A program made the translations under genes and the position numbers. This document shows positions 1 through 11,487 of a stretch of DNA of 42,345 nucleotides, piece after piece; the stretch's first letter is position 1, and every line of letters begins with the position of its first letter. Source of the stretch: Deltaproteobacteria bacterium. Lineage in GTDB: Bacteria > SAR324 > NAC60-12. The stretch is from assembly GCA_002685535.1 (NCBI GenBank), contig NYXK01000122.1, positions 156,400 to 198,744 of the forward strand, read 5' to 3'. The notes below the pieces were generated by a model. It was not told the origin of the DNA and did not search any database. It saw nothing but the letters and a program-made list of their open reading frames with translations.

Positions 1-117
1 GGGAGGCATTGCACTGGGGCTGCCATGCTCCATGGGTAAGTATGTTCTTGCAAGCTGCATGGAGAATTGATCCGAATCTTCAATCTGGGATATATTTCGG
101 ATTTGATCCCTGTCTTT

Positions 118-1096
118 TCACTCTGTGACAGCGAAGTATCTTCTCCAGATTTGTCGAAGGACTTTCTGGTTTTCATCGACAGCAAAGTTGGATGTCTCTT
201 TGCTGGACTGTGTCGCATTGTGTTCCATGGTCAGCGTTTGAATTGACGTTGCAAAGCCTTTGCTCCTGTTGATGGAACTTTCTTCCTGTTCCATTGTTTC
301 ATTGTCTCGATCGTGCTCGAAATTTTCGCAACAACATGAGAATGGTCGTTCGAATATCTCTGCGCAATGCGCATGCCTCTTCATCACTTCCACCAACTCC
401 GCCTCTGTGGAATTCACACCGAAGCATTTGGTCATCATTTCCATGAAGTCGCGATAAGCTGGCGCCTTGGAAGTCTTGGGTATATGCCGTATTCCATCTG
501 TCTTGGCGATAAGTGTCCTTCCTCTTTCAGATTAACCGGCTCTTGGTGGTAACATCAAGTGTCTTGGAAAATATAACGAGCTTCCACGAACGGCTTCGCA
601 AACATGGCAAACATGCTTGGTCTCTTGGACTTTTTTTGAGGATCTTGAGGCAGTGCCTGCAAAAGATCAACATTTCTGGGGTTCGTTCCCGGGGTTGTAG
701 TTTGTACCTGCTTTTGGCTCTGTAATCAACAACTCCGACTGGCTCTTCCGCAGCCAAGGGACTTTTATTGCATGCCTTAGTCTGGTCGATATCTATGCAG
801 GCAAGATCACCACAAAGACAGACTTGCCACAAATTCAGGCATCGTAGTACTGGTACCCCTCTGCCGAGCTTCTTGTTTCCTTCCTTTCTCAGCACTTCTA
901 TTATATCTTGCAGCGAGACGACGTCCTGGCATTCGGAACCTCCGGCTTGTAGCGGCTCTCTTTGAAGTGGTATCGAGTGAAGATCTATCATTGCCAAGCT
1001 GTCAATCGATTTCGCTGGGAGCAGCCCGAGATATATAAGTAGAGGTGCATGCGCAGTTTTGAGCTGATTTCCCCCACGCCTGTCCTCAAACGTCAA
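118..1096 (-). CDS. hypothetical protein, uncertain two-exon model
   Basis: Two open stretches lie on the minus strand: 1096 down to 527 (189 codons, starting MTFEDRRGG) and, in another frame, about 520 down to 118 (ending at the stop just before 118). The upstream piece has several CxxC-like pairs (LWQVCLCGDLAC, CRHC, CLPC). The downstream piece reads smoothly through HIPKTSKAPAYRDFMEMMTK. One possible join is a phase-0 intron with donor GTTACC after ...SKTLD (around 556) and an acceptor before the TDGIRH stretch, but the acceptor is poor. I recognise no domain and no signal peptide. It would be transcribed divergently from the secreted gene beginning at 1163, with only about 65 bp between starts. 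Low codon-level certainty; either piece may be non-coding. Confidence 0.25.
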
Positions 1097-1162
1097 TTGT
1101 CTTAGGAACTTCTCCTGGAAGTGTAGTAGAAAGCTTGTATCATATAAGCCTCGCTCGTCACT

Positions 1163-3088
1163 ATGCGTTTTACTCCATCAGTTTTCGGCGCGCTCGCCCT
1201 TGCGGGTGGAGCTGCCGCTGTCGAAATGGCAGTCAACGAGGAGCTTGCCAGCTGTAAGTATGCCATTCCTTCGGATTGGCACGTTGCTCACAATGTATAG
1301 CTTTCTACGACTCCGGACTTGCCATGGACCAGATCATGACCGCCAAGCTGGCACATTGGGAAATGGAAGAGGAGATGGGCATCATGGCTGCTGAGTTCCC
1401 AGCGTGGCACAAGAGAGTTCGCTGCTCAAATGGCATTGCCGATGCTCTTCCCGGAGTACCAGGCCATCAATTCAAGTGCCGTAATGTAAGTATCTCTCTC
1501 CATGCTCTTTTCATTTGCTTATTTTCTGAAGATGGATTTGTACTCTTTCATTCCTATGGCAGACCTGGGATGCCCTAACGCAATGGGGTCCGGATCTTGG
1601 GGATGGACCGATGAGGAGTCTGGACGTGAGTTTGTTGCTGCCGGATGCTACTACGGAACATCGTTCCTGGAGATCCTCCCAACTGGACAGCTCGTCAAGC
1701 TTGGATTTCTGTGAGTTGAGGCGATTTCTAATCTCCTAATACTGTACTAATGTTTTCCAGCACATCCTACGCAGCACTCGGCTCTGGTTCCCGCTGGAAG
1801 GAACTTCGTGGCTACAAGAACTATATGGTCATCGGCAGTGAGCTGAATGATCACGGTGTCCAAATCTTCGACATGAAGAAGCTCCTTACCGTCGACCCTG
1901 CCAGCCCTGTTACTTTCGATGGTACCAACAGCACCAGCAGTGACCTGACCAGTCACATTCAGCCATCCGTCTTCGGAAGGTCTCACAATGTCCACGTCCA
2001 CAACTCTCTTCCATACTTTGTCACCGTCGGAATGGGTCCCAGACTTCAGGGTGAGCCAACTTGCTGGTCTGGCATCATCTTCTGGGACATCACCGACATC
2101 GAGAACCCAAAGCGTGTTGGTTGTGCCGGAGAGGACGGATATGTCCACGACATCCAATGCTTGATCTACAAGGGACCTGACACCAAGTATGTCGGCACTG
2201 ATGTCTGCTACGGATACAATGAGGACACCTTGACTATCTACAACGTCACCGACAAGGCTGCTGCCACGATTATCTCAAGAACTTCCTACACTGGAGCCTC
2301 ATACACCCATCAAGGAGAGGTTCTTGACAAGGAATGGCAACAGTACATCATCCTTGATGGTATGAATTCATATTCTTGTACACTTCCCATGCTAAAAACT
2401 TGAACTAGATGAGACCGACGAGGTCAACTCCCGAGGCCCAGCTGCTGACAAGTACCCCGTCACCTACGTTTGGGATATCTCATCCCTCGAGGCACCCAAG
2501 CAGACCGGTATTTACAAGGGAACCACCACAACCATTGACCACAACCAGTACGTGATCGGCGACTACGTCTACCAATCCAACTACGGCTCTGGTCTCCGCG
2601 TTTACGACATCTCCTCTATTCCCCAGAACTCTAAGGCCACTGATGTCTGCGAGGTCGCTTACATTGATATCCTCCCTGAGGACGATGGCCTCCCAGGTGG
2701 TGGAAATGTCACTTACTCCGGTACCTGGTCGCACTACCCATACTTCAAGTCTGGCTACATCTTCGTACACACGTAAGTCCCTCTTTCTCCCCTCCACCTG
2801 CCTTCACGATCTAACAATTCCATCAGCATCGAGCGTGGTGCATTCGTCGCCAAGGCATCAGGTGCCTTCCCCAAGTGCAAGAAGTCCTGCAACGCCGACA
2901 ACTGTCTCCGAGGCATGCGATCTGCCGATAAACTCGAGGAGAGTCAGGCGTTTTGCGGAGAGTTCACCAAGACTATCAATGTGAATGTGACGGCTCTTGC
3001 GTCGACTGTTCCATATGTGGCCAATGCTTGCTCTGGAAATGTCATCTCGAGGGTTAGCTCGGCTTGCGCTTGCTTGCCGACTGCTTAG
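1163..3088 (+). CDS. secreted LVIVD / choice-of-anchor-B family protein
   Basis: Six exons: 1163-1253, 1301-1485, 1532-1710, 1761-2359, 2409-2772, 2827-3088 (559 aa). All junctions are GT-AG and phases agree. The N-terminus (MRFTPSVFGALALAGGAAA) is a signal peptide. The body contains beta-propeller style repeats typical of the LVIVD family, for example YSFIPMADLG, WGWTDEESGREF, QIFDMKKLL and FWDITDIENPKRVG. In fungi this family is often labelled 'regulatory P domain of subtilisin-like convertases', but no protease triad is seen. The C-terminus has a Cys-rich tail ending ISRVSSACACLPTA, a type often found on secreted proteins of these fungi. Molecular function is unknown. Exon 3 begins at a short AG acceptor (46-nt intron), chosen because it restores the conserved DLYSF motif. 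Extracellular location is inferred. Confidence 0.88.
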
Positions 3089-3944
3089 GTGCGGGGTACG
3101 GGTTGAAAATGAGGTTCAATTTTTAAGAATTCTCAATGAATATAACGATGTCAAATGTATATGTATACAATTCCATGGCCTTCTTGGGATTCCTCCGTGA
3201 AAGGAATCCGTGAAACATAATATGTGAATGCATCTGCTTCCATTGTGGTGGTTTCGTGGCATTGTTTACTTCGGCATCTCGCTTCCTCAAGACCCGCATT
3301 TTTGCATTGTACTTCCACCCTCTTTTAACAAAATAAGCAAATCTCCGCCCATAGCTTGTTGGTCTTTGCAAACAACGACCCCCTTTCCAGCCAAGCTCTC
3401 TCCTCCTATCTGATTCTCGGAGCTCGTTGTCTCAACGAGCACTCCACAGGAGTTAACTCACCTCGTGATTCTTGTATCAAAACTCCGCCATACATAATTA
3501 TGTATCTGCGGGAGTTGGCAGCTCTTTATGGCGCAATTCCAAAAAAAAGGGACAAAATCCCCTTATTTTTTGGAGTCTTGTTCTTTTTGTTGACATCGGC
3601 CGCCACTTCTTTGATATCACTCTCGATTCATCACGAAAGAAGTCATATGGCAAGATCTCACGGGACAACCTGAAGCTGTCTATTGAGCTCTGAGTTGACA
3701 CATGCAGTTGGAGACCCTTCGTTATTCATTGCAACAGCTGCATCTACTTAGTTTTTCAAAGAGCTCTTGTTTTTCAAAGAGCTCTTGTTTTTCAAATAGC
3801 TCTTGTTTTTCAAATAGCTCTTCGCAGACGCCGCGGCGTTATAGACAGCTAGCCATTATCTCAAACTTACTATTGATCCGTCAAGTGACACAATGATATA
3901 CACAGTCTAGCTACTCCTCATCCGAAGGGCCATCTCAATTCCTT
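3089..3944. other. intergenic, no gene seen
   Basis: This gap separates two convergent genes. It holds the 18-bp tandem repeat listed separately and no reading frame that looks like a protein. Confidence 0.6.
3752..3822. repeat. 18-bp tandem repeat, four copies
   Basis: The unit is TTTTTCAAAGAGCTCTTG, starting at 3752, 3770, 3788 and 3806. Copies 1-2 carry AAAGAG and copies 3-4 carry AAATAG; the last copy lacks its final base. The pattern of one shared substitution per pair suggests two rounds of duplication. Confidence 0.95.
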
Positions 3945-5630
3945 CTATTGCGTCAATAACTGCAATGTGGGTATATCCATATACAACTCGATCCCCTTCT
4001 TCTCAAAATCCAACCCCCCTTCCAAATCCTGCACCAAATCCCCTGGCGCGTAAAACTTCGAGCCAGCCACAAACTCCGCATTCGCAACCGCCGCCCTCCC
4101 AATAATCCTCACATACGACACTTCCAACCTCACAACAGCAACTACGTCGGACTCCCAGAAATGAAACAACATATCCCCTACCCGAGCATTGCTTGGTATT
4201 AACCCGATCACGCCAGATCGAGTGGAGAACAGTCGTGGAGCGGATGGTGTGGTCTCGCTGTTCTCTTCAGGCCCGAACTTAAAGAGGGGGAGGAGTTCGT
4301 GCTCGCTTCTGCTTCCTCGTGTTGGTACGCCCAGGACTCCATGCATGTCCTTCGCGCCTTTCCAGGAGAAATTAGGTTCAATTGCTCGAATCCTGTCGAG
4401 TTCGGGCTTTTCTAAGTCCAAGAGCACGCGCATGAATCCTTCGTTTTTCCTTCGTAGCTTCTCTAGATCTGTCTGACATTTCTGCAACGAGACTTTCCAT
4501 TTTCGAGTAGCGTCTGGAACTCCAATGAATTCGTCATAGGAACATCCAACCGAGGATACACTTCCAGTGTAGACGCCCACTGCCTTGAATGCTTTCGTTC
4601 TATCGTTGTTCGATTGCAGGGCGACAAATGGATTCTTCTTGTCCCCCAGATCCCGCTGCATCTGATATGTCCCTCCCAAGAGCTTCTGAACCAATTGACT
4701 GAAATGCACAACCGTCTTCGTATTCAATGCCGTCGACCGATACTGGAATCGGACCACATCTTCGTACACCTCAAACAATGATTTCGAATAATCGACCGGG
4801 AAGCTTCCATCCTGACAATCATGCGCAATTCCAACAAACCCATACACCTTGTCCCTTGGTTCTTCGCAGAGCGAATCCCTACACACCTCCATCAGATTCG
4901 CCAGCAGAAAGCTATCTCCATGTCTCCCTTCTCTCTGCCGTGCCAGTTTCACAGCTAGATTCGTCGTCTCGTCCTCCAAAATACCCCCAAAGAAATTCGT
5001 CCAGATTTCCGACCTCGATTGCCAATTATTCTCCTGATCCATTTGTGACTTCAACCCCCAGTGCAACTCCAAATCCGTAGCCGCCCCAATCTCCTGCACG
5101 ATCCATATCCTCCTCCAGTAAGACTGGTGACACAGCGTCCCCAAATCATTCAAATCCAAACCCGTCTCATCCCCCTTCTTCCCCCTCTCCGCCCCAGGCA
5201 AATGCACAATTATCCCCAGCCAGACAAGCACCCTCTTCGCCCGCGCATAGATATACGACATTAACTCCACCTGTCGATTCCTCTCCTCTAGATCTGCCTG
5301 GTTGATACATATCGCATCTATCCACAACACCCGCTCCTCGCTCGTGTGCCGCAGATGTACCAGTGCCAAAGCTAGGTTCTTCCGAACCTCAACTCGCGTG
5401 CCATTTAATTCGATCGCTCGCAGATCGTCGGCTCGTCCCCATGTGTATGACAGTGCTTCGTATTTTGGTCGCTCCGCGAAGGCGGATCGCCCAAGTTTCA
5501 CCCGGATTGAGGCATTTCTGGGACCTGGTTGGAGAATTGCGAGGCGAATTGAGGGTCGGATCGCGGAGAGGTCGAGGGGCTCGTAGGTGAAGTTGGGGAA
5601 GCCGTGGATGGCAGCTGAGGGCGTCGACAT
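3945..5630 (-). CDS. HET domain protein
   Basis: Single exon of 561 aa. I chose the ATG at 5630 (MSTPSAAIHGF); an in-frame ATG 45 codons upstream precedes low-complexity Pro-rich sequence and is less likely. The heterokaryon-incompatibility domain spans roughly residues 57-200 and shows the standard signatures YEALSYTWG, then LWIDAICINQ, then RQVELMSYIYARAKRVLVWLG. The C-terminal part contains GDMLFHFWESDVVAVVRL and YAPGDLVQDLEG, found in het-6 type proteins. HET proteins mediate non-self recognition and programmed cell death after hyphal fusion in some fungi, but most family members are uncharacterised, so the role here is only by family. The coding strand is rich in Pro/Ser codons early on. 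Its 3' end faces that of the gene ending at 3088. Confidence 0.9.
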   Translation of the reverse strand: MSTPSAAIHGFPNFTYEPLDLSAIRPSIRLAILQPGPRNASIRVKLGRSAFAERPKYEALSYTWGRADDLRAIELNGTRVEVRKNLALALVHLRHTSEERVLWIDAICINQADLEERNRQVELMSYIYARAKRVLVWLGIIVHLPGAERGKKGDETGLDLNDLGTLCHQSYWRRIWIVQEIGAATDLELHWGLKSQMDQENNWQSRSEIWTNFFGGILEDETTNLAVKLARQREGRHGDSFLLANLMEVCRDSLCEEPRDKVYGFVGIAHDCQDGSFPVDYSKSLFEVYEDVVRFQYRSTALNTKTVVHFSQLVQKLLGGTYQMQRDLGDKKNPFVALQSNNDRTKAFKAVGVYTGSVSSVGCSYDEFIGVPDATRKWKVSLQKCQTDLEKLRRKNEGFMRVLLDLEKPELDRIRAIEPNFSWKGAKDMHGVLGVPTRGSRSEHELLPLFKFGPEENSETTPSAPRLFSTRSGVIGLIPSNARVGDMLFHFWESDVVAVVRLEVSYVRIIGRAAVANAEFVAGSKFYAPGDLVQDLEGGLDFEKKGIELYMDIPTLQLLTQ

Positions 5631-6643
5631 TGTGGAGGGAGACGGAGGCTTATGGGTGAGGGGGTTGGCGGGGTTGAGATACGCGCCAGCTATGGGGAGG
5701 GCATGGCGATTGGTTCGCTGTATCGAGCTGGTATTGGGGCTCTGGCAACGGCAATAGCGCTCCACTCAGCGTATTGCGCTCGAAAGAGAAGCTGTGGGTG
5801 GTACATGTCTGCAGGCGTATTCGGGTATGCTCAAGGCGATTCGAGATACGAAGCTTCTGAGGCGCAGTCCATGAAGGCGCAATGCCCGACTCTAGCTGCA
5901 TTCTACTTGATGGCATCTGCAAGATGTGTAAATGATATTGAGGCAAGCATCGCTCGCTGGCAAATAGAAAGGAAAGGAGGACAGGTGGGAGAGACGCTGG
6001 GTAGTCGAAAGATGGTAGATAGGTAGCCTTGAAGCAAGGAGAGCTTAGGAATCCAGGGGACAAGACATTGGTACGGCAGCTGCCGGAAAGCGCCTTGTCG
6101 CTAAAGACTCGTCTAGCAATGTTTCTCTCCAGACTTTAAGTTAAGGACCGAGGACTTCCAGAACCTCGAATTTGTACGAGGAAGCAATATTCCGATATCC
6201 AACATCTATAATCTCCTAGCCAAGCACCATTGGAACTTCCCATAGAGTTAGCCAATTATGGAGCCCACTCCATCTCTCGGCACATTTCTGACACGTTCCA
6301 AGGTATATCGAGGTTTCTGTTTTCAGCACAGTACCTTCTACTATCAGGATCTTCAACGTGCCTCAACGTGGTGGAGCGCATCAAAAATAGGAGAAGGCTG
6401 ACTTGCAGCAGATTGCCAATTCTATCCGCTTTTGAGAAATGAAAATATCCTTCACGGTCCTGTCTCTATCCCTGAATACCAGAGATGTACTCAACTCCCG
6501 CCAGGACCCAGCCATGGCATACATTACCCCATTATCCCACCCATTTCTGACAAAATCGCTCAAATATCCAAGAATCAAACAGGCAAGTCATCAAGACCAT
6601 ACCATCTCATACCACCATAGTGTACAAACCTTACCTCCCGCAT
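5631..6643. other. intergenic, no gene seen
   Basis: About 1 kb between the 5' end of the HET gene and the 3' end of the MFS gene. Overlapping open frames exist on both strands at 5650-6063, but they lack domain-like sequence. This is probably promoter of the HET gene plus the 3' region of the transporter. Confidence 0.5.
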
Positions 6644-8371
6644 TTACTGCGGTCTCAAAGCCCCCATCTCATTAACAGCCCACTTCCCATCGATATACTG
6701 CCTCAACCTCTTCCCCCAAAAGCTCACCGGAACAGCTACCAACCCAACCGCCAAAATCATCGCCCCTAGCTGCAAGTTCTGCCCGGCGAACCCCTGACTC
6801 TTAACCCAAGGATAAATAGCAAAACTGATGCCAAAGCTTGCCATGTAGCTCACCCCGCTAACGACCACCATCGCAGGTGCTGCCCACCGAGGAAACGCTT
6901 CTGTTACCCAAAGCGAGTTTGCGGCTGCGAGACCGGCGAATCCGAAGGAGTTGAAGGCGTAGGATACGTAGATCCAGATTGGGTGCCACTTGTTGTGGGC
7001 GGTTAAACCGTAGATTACAACGCTCGCAGCGGCTGCTAGAACAGGGAGGACGAATGCCGGGAGGTAGTACTCTGCGTCGCGGACACCCTTGTTCTTCATT
7101 GACAATCGACGAGTGATAGCGACGATCATCAGACCGGCTGCTGGCCACGCGAAGAGTGAACCCACTGCACCGGCGACGTTGACGAGAGCGACGGTATGAA
7201 TTGGTAGTGAGTACGGTGGTGCGAGCAGAACGGAAGCATACGTCTCGCCGATTGAGAGCATACTTCCGAAGACGAGAGCTTCGAGCACAGCGACCCAGAA
7301 TACAAGCGGGTTGACCATACAGAGCAGAATCTGTGGGAAACAAGCTCGCATGGCTTTCCAGCCACCTTTCGTCAAGCCCCAGACTTTCATATCACATCTG
7401 CTCCAACCTGGAGTCTCCGGTAAATCCTTGCCGCCAGGTACCTCTTCCCATGAATCATACAGCTTGATCTTCTCTGTTGCGCTCTGAACAATGATTCGAC
7501 CATCGAAAGCGACGGCTGGTCGTACGAAGTACGTCTCTGGGAAAAAGAAGAATAGACCCAGGCAGGCGAAGGCGCATGGACCGATCCAGATGAGATAGAA
7601 TGTCCGCCATTCCTTGTTTGCATCTGCCATGTATGGGAAGACAGATAGGATACACATGTTGGCAACCCCAACGAGAGACCAGATCATGGCGATGGCGATA
7701 GGACGTTGGTGGATGAATGTGAGATCAATGATGATGAGGATCACCTGGAGGTGTCAGCTTTGTATCAACATCGAGTAAGGAGACAAACCACACTAGTCCA
7801 TGCACCTGCTCCTAGTCCTTGGAAACATAATGCGACCAAGAGAAGATAGAAGTTCCGTTCAATGCCGGCACATATGGTCGAAATAAGCACGACCAGTGAA
7901 GCAAGTAGAAGTACCGGCCGTCGACCGATGGCGAGAGAAAGTGGAATCCAAAGAAAGGCGCCAATGCCCATGAATAGTGTTGGGGTAGACTGAAGGATCG
8001 TGATATGGAATGGTCTCGTTTGCTAACATGATCAGCTTGATTTTATCGACTCAGAGAAGGAGACTTACCTCATCAGAGTATTCAACAGAAAGTGGTTGAA
8101 GCAGCAAGCTCACAATCTGAACCGCAGCCATGCTTGTAATAGCAGAGAACATAAGAGAAGTGAAAGCCCATATTCGTTTCCATTTTCCCCAGTTGAGCGG
8201 ATCGCGCCGAGACTTTGTGGGTATGGGGAGTTTGATAGTCTGTCCATCCGAAGAGATGAGGTACACGCTTCCCGTCAGGTCCATTGTTTCTCGCTTGGAG
8301 ATCATGGATGGGGTACTGGGGGTCCCAAACAGAGACGTGACCGAGTAGCTTGAAGACCGCACTGAAGCCAT
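6644..8371 (-). CDS. MFS transporter, DHA1-like
   Basis: Three exons read on the minus strand: 8371-8069, 8022-7789, 7744-6644 (545 aa). Junctions are GT-AG with phase 0 at both introns (46 and 44 nt). The cytosolic N-terminus carries RRDPLNWGKWKR, the DPLNW signature of the fungal DHA1/Hol1-like drug:H+ antiporter subgroup. About 12 hydrophobic segments follow. The segment after TM2 reads GAFLWIPLSLAIGRRPVLL, the motif-A type loop, and the central loop carries FFFPETYFVRPAV, the PETxF signature after TM6. It should act in the plasma membrane. The substrate cannot be read from sequence; neighbours give no hint. A CGG-N5-CCG palindrome lies at 8516-8526, about 145 bp upstream of the start. Confidence 0.9.
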
Positions 8372-11300
8372 CGTGAGTCGTGTACGAAGATGTCTGTCTG
8401 CTGCAACTTGGAGCAGTGGATATGGAATCCTTTAATATGTGGACCATTTGAGTTGAGAACAGCCAGTCGACGCGAGATCATGTTCTGACGTTGCAAAACG
8501 GTCAAGGGACAACGCCGGACGACCCGAGTCATATTCAAAGAAAGTATGTTTGGACCAATGGTCTGATGTTTAGGATTGTGAATAGAGTTAAACTTCCGCT
8601 ACCTCAAACCAAAAACACACAGACCACATGGGAAGATGTGCCGATAGGAAGGATAAACAGGTCGCAATTGTATCAAGGCTTCAAGCCATGATGAATATGG
8701 GTGAGTGAAACAGTGCTAGAAAGTTACTGATATGAACATGTGAAATGAAGCCCTGGACATCACTTCGTGAAGAGGATGATTTGGAACCCAAGACACGAAT
8801 GAGGAAGGCAAAGAAATTCAATTAGCGAGCTGTTTGGTTCAGGTTTGGAATCTTGAAGCCCGCGTATTATAGAACCCAAAGGAGAAGATCTCGAAAATTT
8901 TCGCGTCAATCAATGCTGGTTTAGCAACGTCGATTAAAAATATTGGTATTGAAGACAGTGGGAACATGACATGGGGAGAAGGTTTGGCCATTGCCGGTCA
9001 GAATTTAGAATGCGGCCCGACGAGCACATAAGCCTCAGGCTTTAAACCTTTATTTCAACCCCCTGGCAAAAGATACCGCGAATAGCTTCAACCTCGCAGC
9101 TTTCACTCGAAGCAGCTCCCAAGCTCCCATCAGAAGCGGCAATCCTCGTCTGGTGTCTTGCGATCATATCCAGGTAGTCTGCGAACTGCGTCTGCGATCC
9201 ACATTTGCGCCTACATGTCGAACAGTGTCGGCATGTCAGACTGGAATAAACACTAGATCCACTTCATCCTTGGATTGCTCCAGGAAGAGTCTGCCGGAAG
9301 AACGCATTGGAGAAAGGATCGCTAGACTCGATATCAAACCAATTGCCATGAACGATCAAAGGGAGTGCTAAGACTTGTTGTCGAAACTGGACCAGGCTCC
9401 GGAATTGTGTGGGCATGAACGATTGAGCTTGATACAGGAATAGCCGGCGGATTGAATGGAATGGATCGAATCGGAATAAGAGGACGACAATCGAATACAA
9501 GGCACCTCAGGCTGTAGGACTGCGCCGTAGCTATGTTAAATGCGGTCGCGCAGAATCGATTCGAAAGTCTACCTCGACTTCTGTCAGCGTTGAAGTGTCC
9601 ACACCACCTTCCCACACGCTTGTCATGCCACTGTCAGTTCTGCGACGATGAACCTTGTTTCCTCGGCTACTCGAAACTTTCCCAGCACCTCGAAAGTCGG
9701 AATCCAGCGATGTCACCAGAACCTTCAGAACTCAACCCAAAAGATATTTGATCGACAGATGTAATTTGGAGAACTGCACCAACACCAACAGCCTCCCTTT
9801 CATGCCGTCAATAGCTGGTGGCCTTTGACTTGTGTTTGAGCCACCAAAAGCGGGATAAACCCCAGGTTCTTGTACAACTTGGGCTTAGAGGATTTTCGCA
9901 ACGGGCGATGACATGGCATGCCGTTTTGACGCAATCACATGGAGTCAGAAGTGCATTTGAAAAGTTGCATATCGTTGCCTTCACCGTTAGACTGGACTTT
10001 GGATACGAGAATATGCGGCTACGATACATGGGATGATGTTCTCGCCTTGATTATTCACGATAAGATCTGACAGCATAGAGATGATTTGCTGGGAGACGAC
10101 CCCACACCTCCACAGCGATCTTGACTTGTTCCTGTTCTGGGATTTTATTCCGCACTTTGTCAGCACTCTAAATCCTCCTCATGGATCCGGTCCTTTGTAG
10201 CCTTGGTCTTGAAGATAACAGGTTCTCAAAATAGGTCATGATCGTCAGTGTTTCTAGTGGATTTCGTATCGATGTCGCGATGTCACTGCTACGGGGATGG
10301 AAAAGTACCTAGACTGCCGGGACTTTCTCTACTCGGCCCGCTTCTGCAACATGGACTTTCAGATACCTCGGATGACAGTTTCTGGTCTATCGTAAGATCT
10401 GGATTGAATATTCATTGAGGGCAAGGCTGACTGGCTGTGGATCCGAGTTCCAAATCTTTTACGCTTAAACAGTCAGATGTCCAACTGACCTTCACAGCTG
10501 CATAAATCCTGGAGTGCGGGGATCGACTTCAATCGAGATGCAGCGAAACGCTGTCAAATTTCATATTCAGCCTCCTTTTCTCTCTCCAGCTGGACGGCTT
10601 CTAGAGACCTAAAAGTCTAGCCATGTCCAGCCGTCTTCAGCGCCCTTCCAGTGTCCGGTTGACCAAGTCCCCGCGAGTAGCTTACGCCCTAGACCCCTCA
10701 TCGACCTCCCTGGGCTGATCTTCAGGCTTGCAAGTTAAGCATCGCCTGATTGGCGGGCTTGGCCTCACCCACCATCATCCCGAAATTATGCGGTGTGATC
10801 CCAATTTGCCTAAGCTATCGAATGCCTGCAGGATGCAGTCCATACGCCAATAGAAACGGTAATTCCGCTGTCACCTGAAGATCTCATGCTTTAGTGTGGT
10901 TGTTGATTGGTGAGTGCCGAGGAGTACAATGGCTCTTGGTTCAGCCACAGGAACTTCATCTGAACTCGAACTCGAATAACAACAGCATCGTGCCTGTTTT
11001 CCCCCTGAGCATCGTCGTCCTCCCGAGGTGGAAAGACATAATGCCAAGGAGAGTCACCTAAGCAAAGGTGCGGTATTCTGTGATTTATCACATTTCTGTC
11101 GCATATCTCAAGCAAGGGGACGTGTAAGCAAGGTTAGCGAGCTTTCAATTGTTCCCTTCTTAGATTCGGAGAAAATCCACAATTCATGTGCGGCATAAAA
11201 TGGAGGTCATGGATACGAAGGAGTTGTGTTGGCGTGCATCCCACCCTGGTGTGAATCAGCCCTAATCATGCTCCGGAACAAGCTCCAAGCCTCATCTCCA

Positions 11301-11487
11301 CCCCCAAACTTATTTTTTTCTCTTGGGCTCCTTAGTTCACTCATAACACTGCCGTCCCCATGTTGTTTCCCAGGTTCTTGATATCATCATCCATTTCCTA
11401 AACACCCTTGTTTTTGGTAGAGTGTTCAAGTGACGACCATAACTTTCCCTCGTTCTGTTTTTGGTCTAACTACAATCGTTTGAAATC
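8372..11487. other. gene-poor 3.1 kb stretch
   Basis: No convincing gene. A minus-strand frame from about 9716 to 9046 reads through three stop codons and ends in a Cys-rich, protein-like stretch (LTCRHCSTCRRKC ... GIFCQGVEIKV), so it may be a decayed gene, but no family is recognised. Palindromes CGG-N5-CCG occur at 8516-8526 and 10857-10867. No tRNA or rRNA was seen. The right part serves as promoter for the oxidase gene at 11488. Confidence 0.45.

Noticed and set aside
1163..3088. Subtilisin-related protease function for the LVIVD protein
   Set aside because: The common database label suggests it, but no Asp/His/Ser protease motifs are visible.
4727..5080. Open frames on the plus strand inside the HET gene
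   Set aside because: They are antisense to a well-supported HET protein and are Pro/Ser-rich shadows of its codons.
5650..6063. 137-codon minus frame and 124-codon plus frame overlapping it
   Set aside because: No domain, no splice structure and low-complexity content; more likely the HET promoter.
10600..10800. GC-rich stretch considered as a possible 5S rRNA or tRNA
   Set aside because: No match to 5S landmarks or to tRNA A/B boxes.
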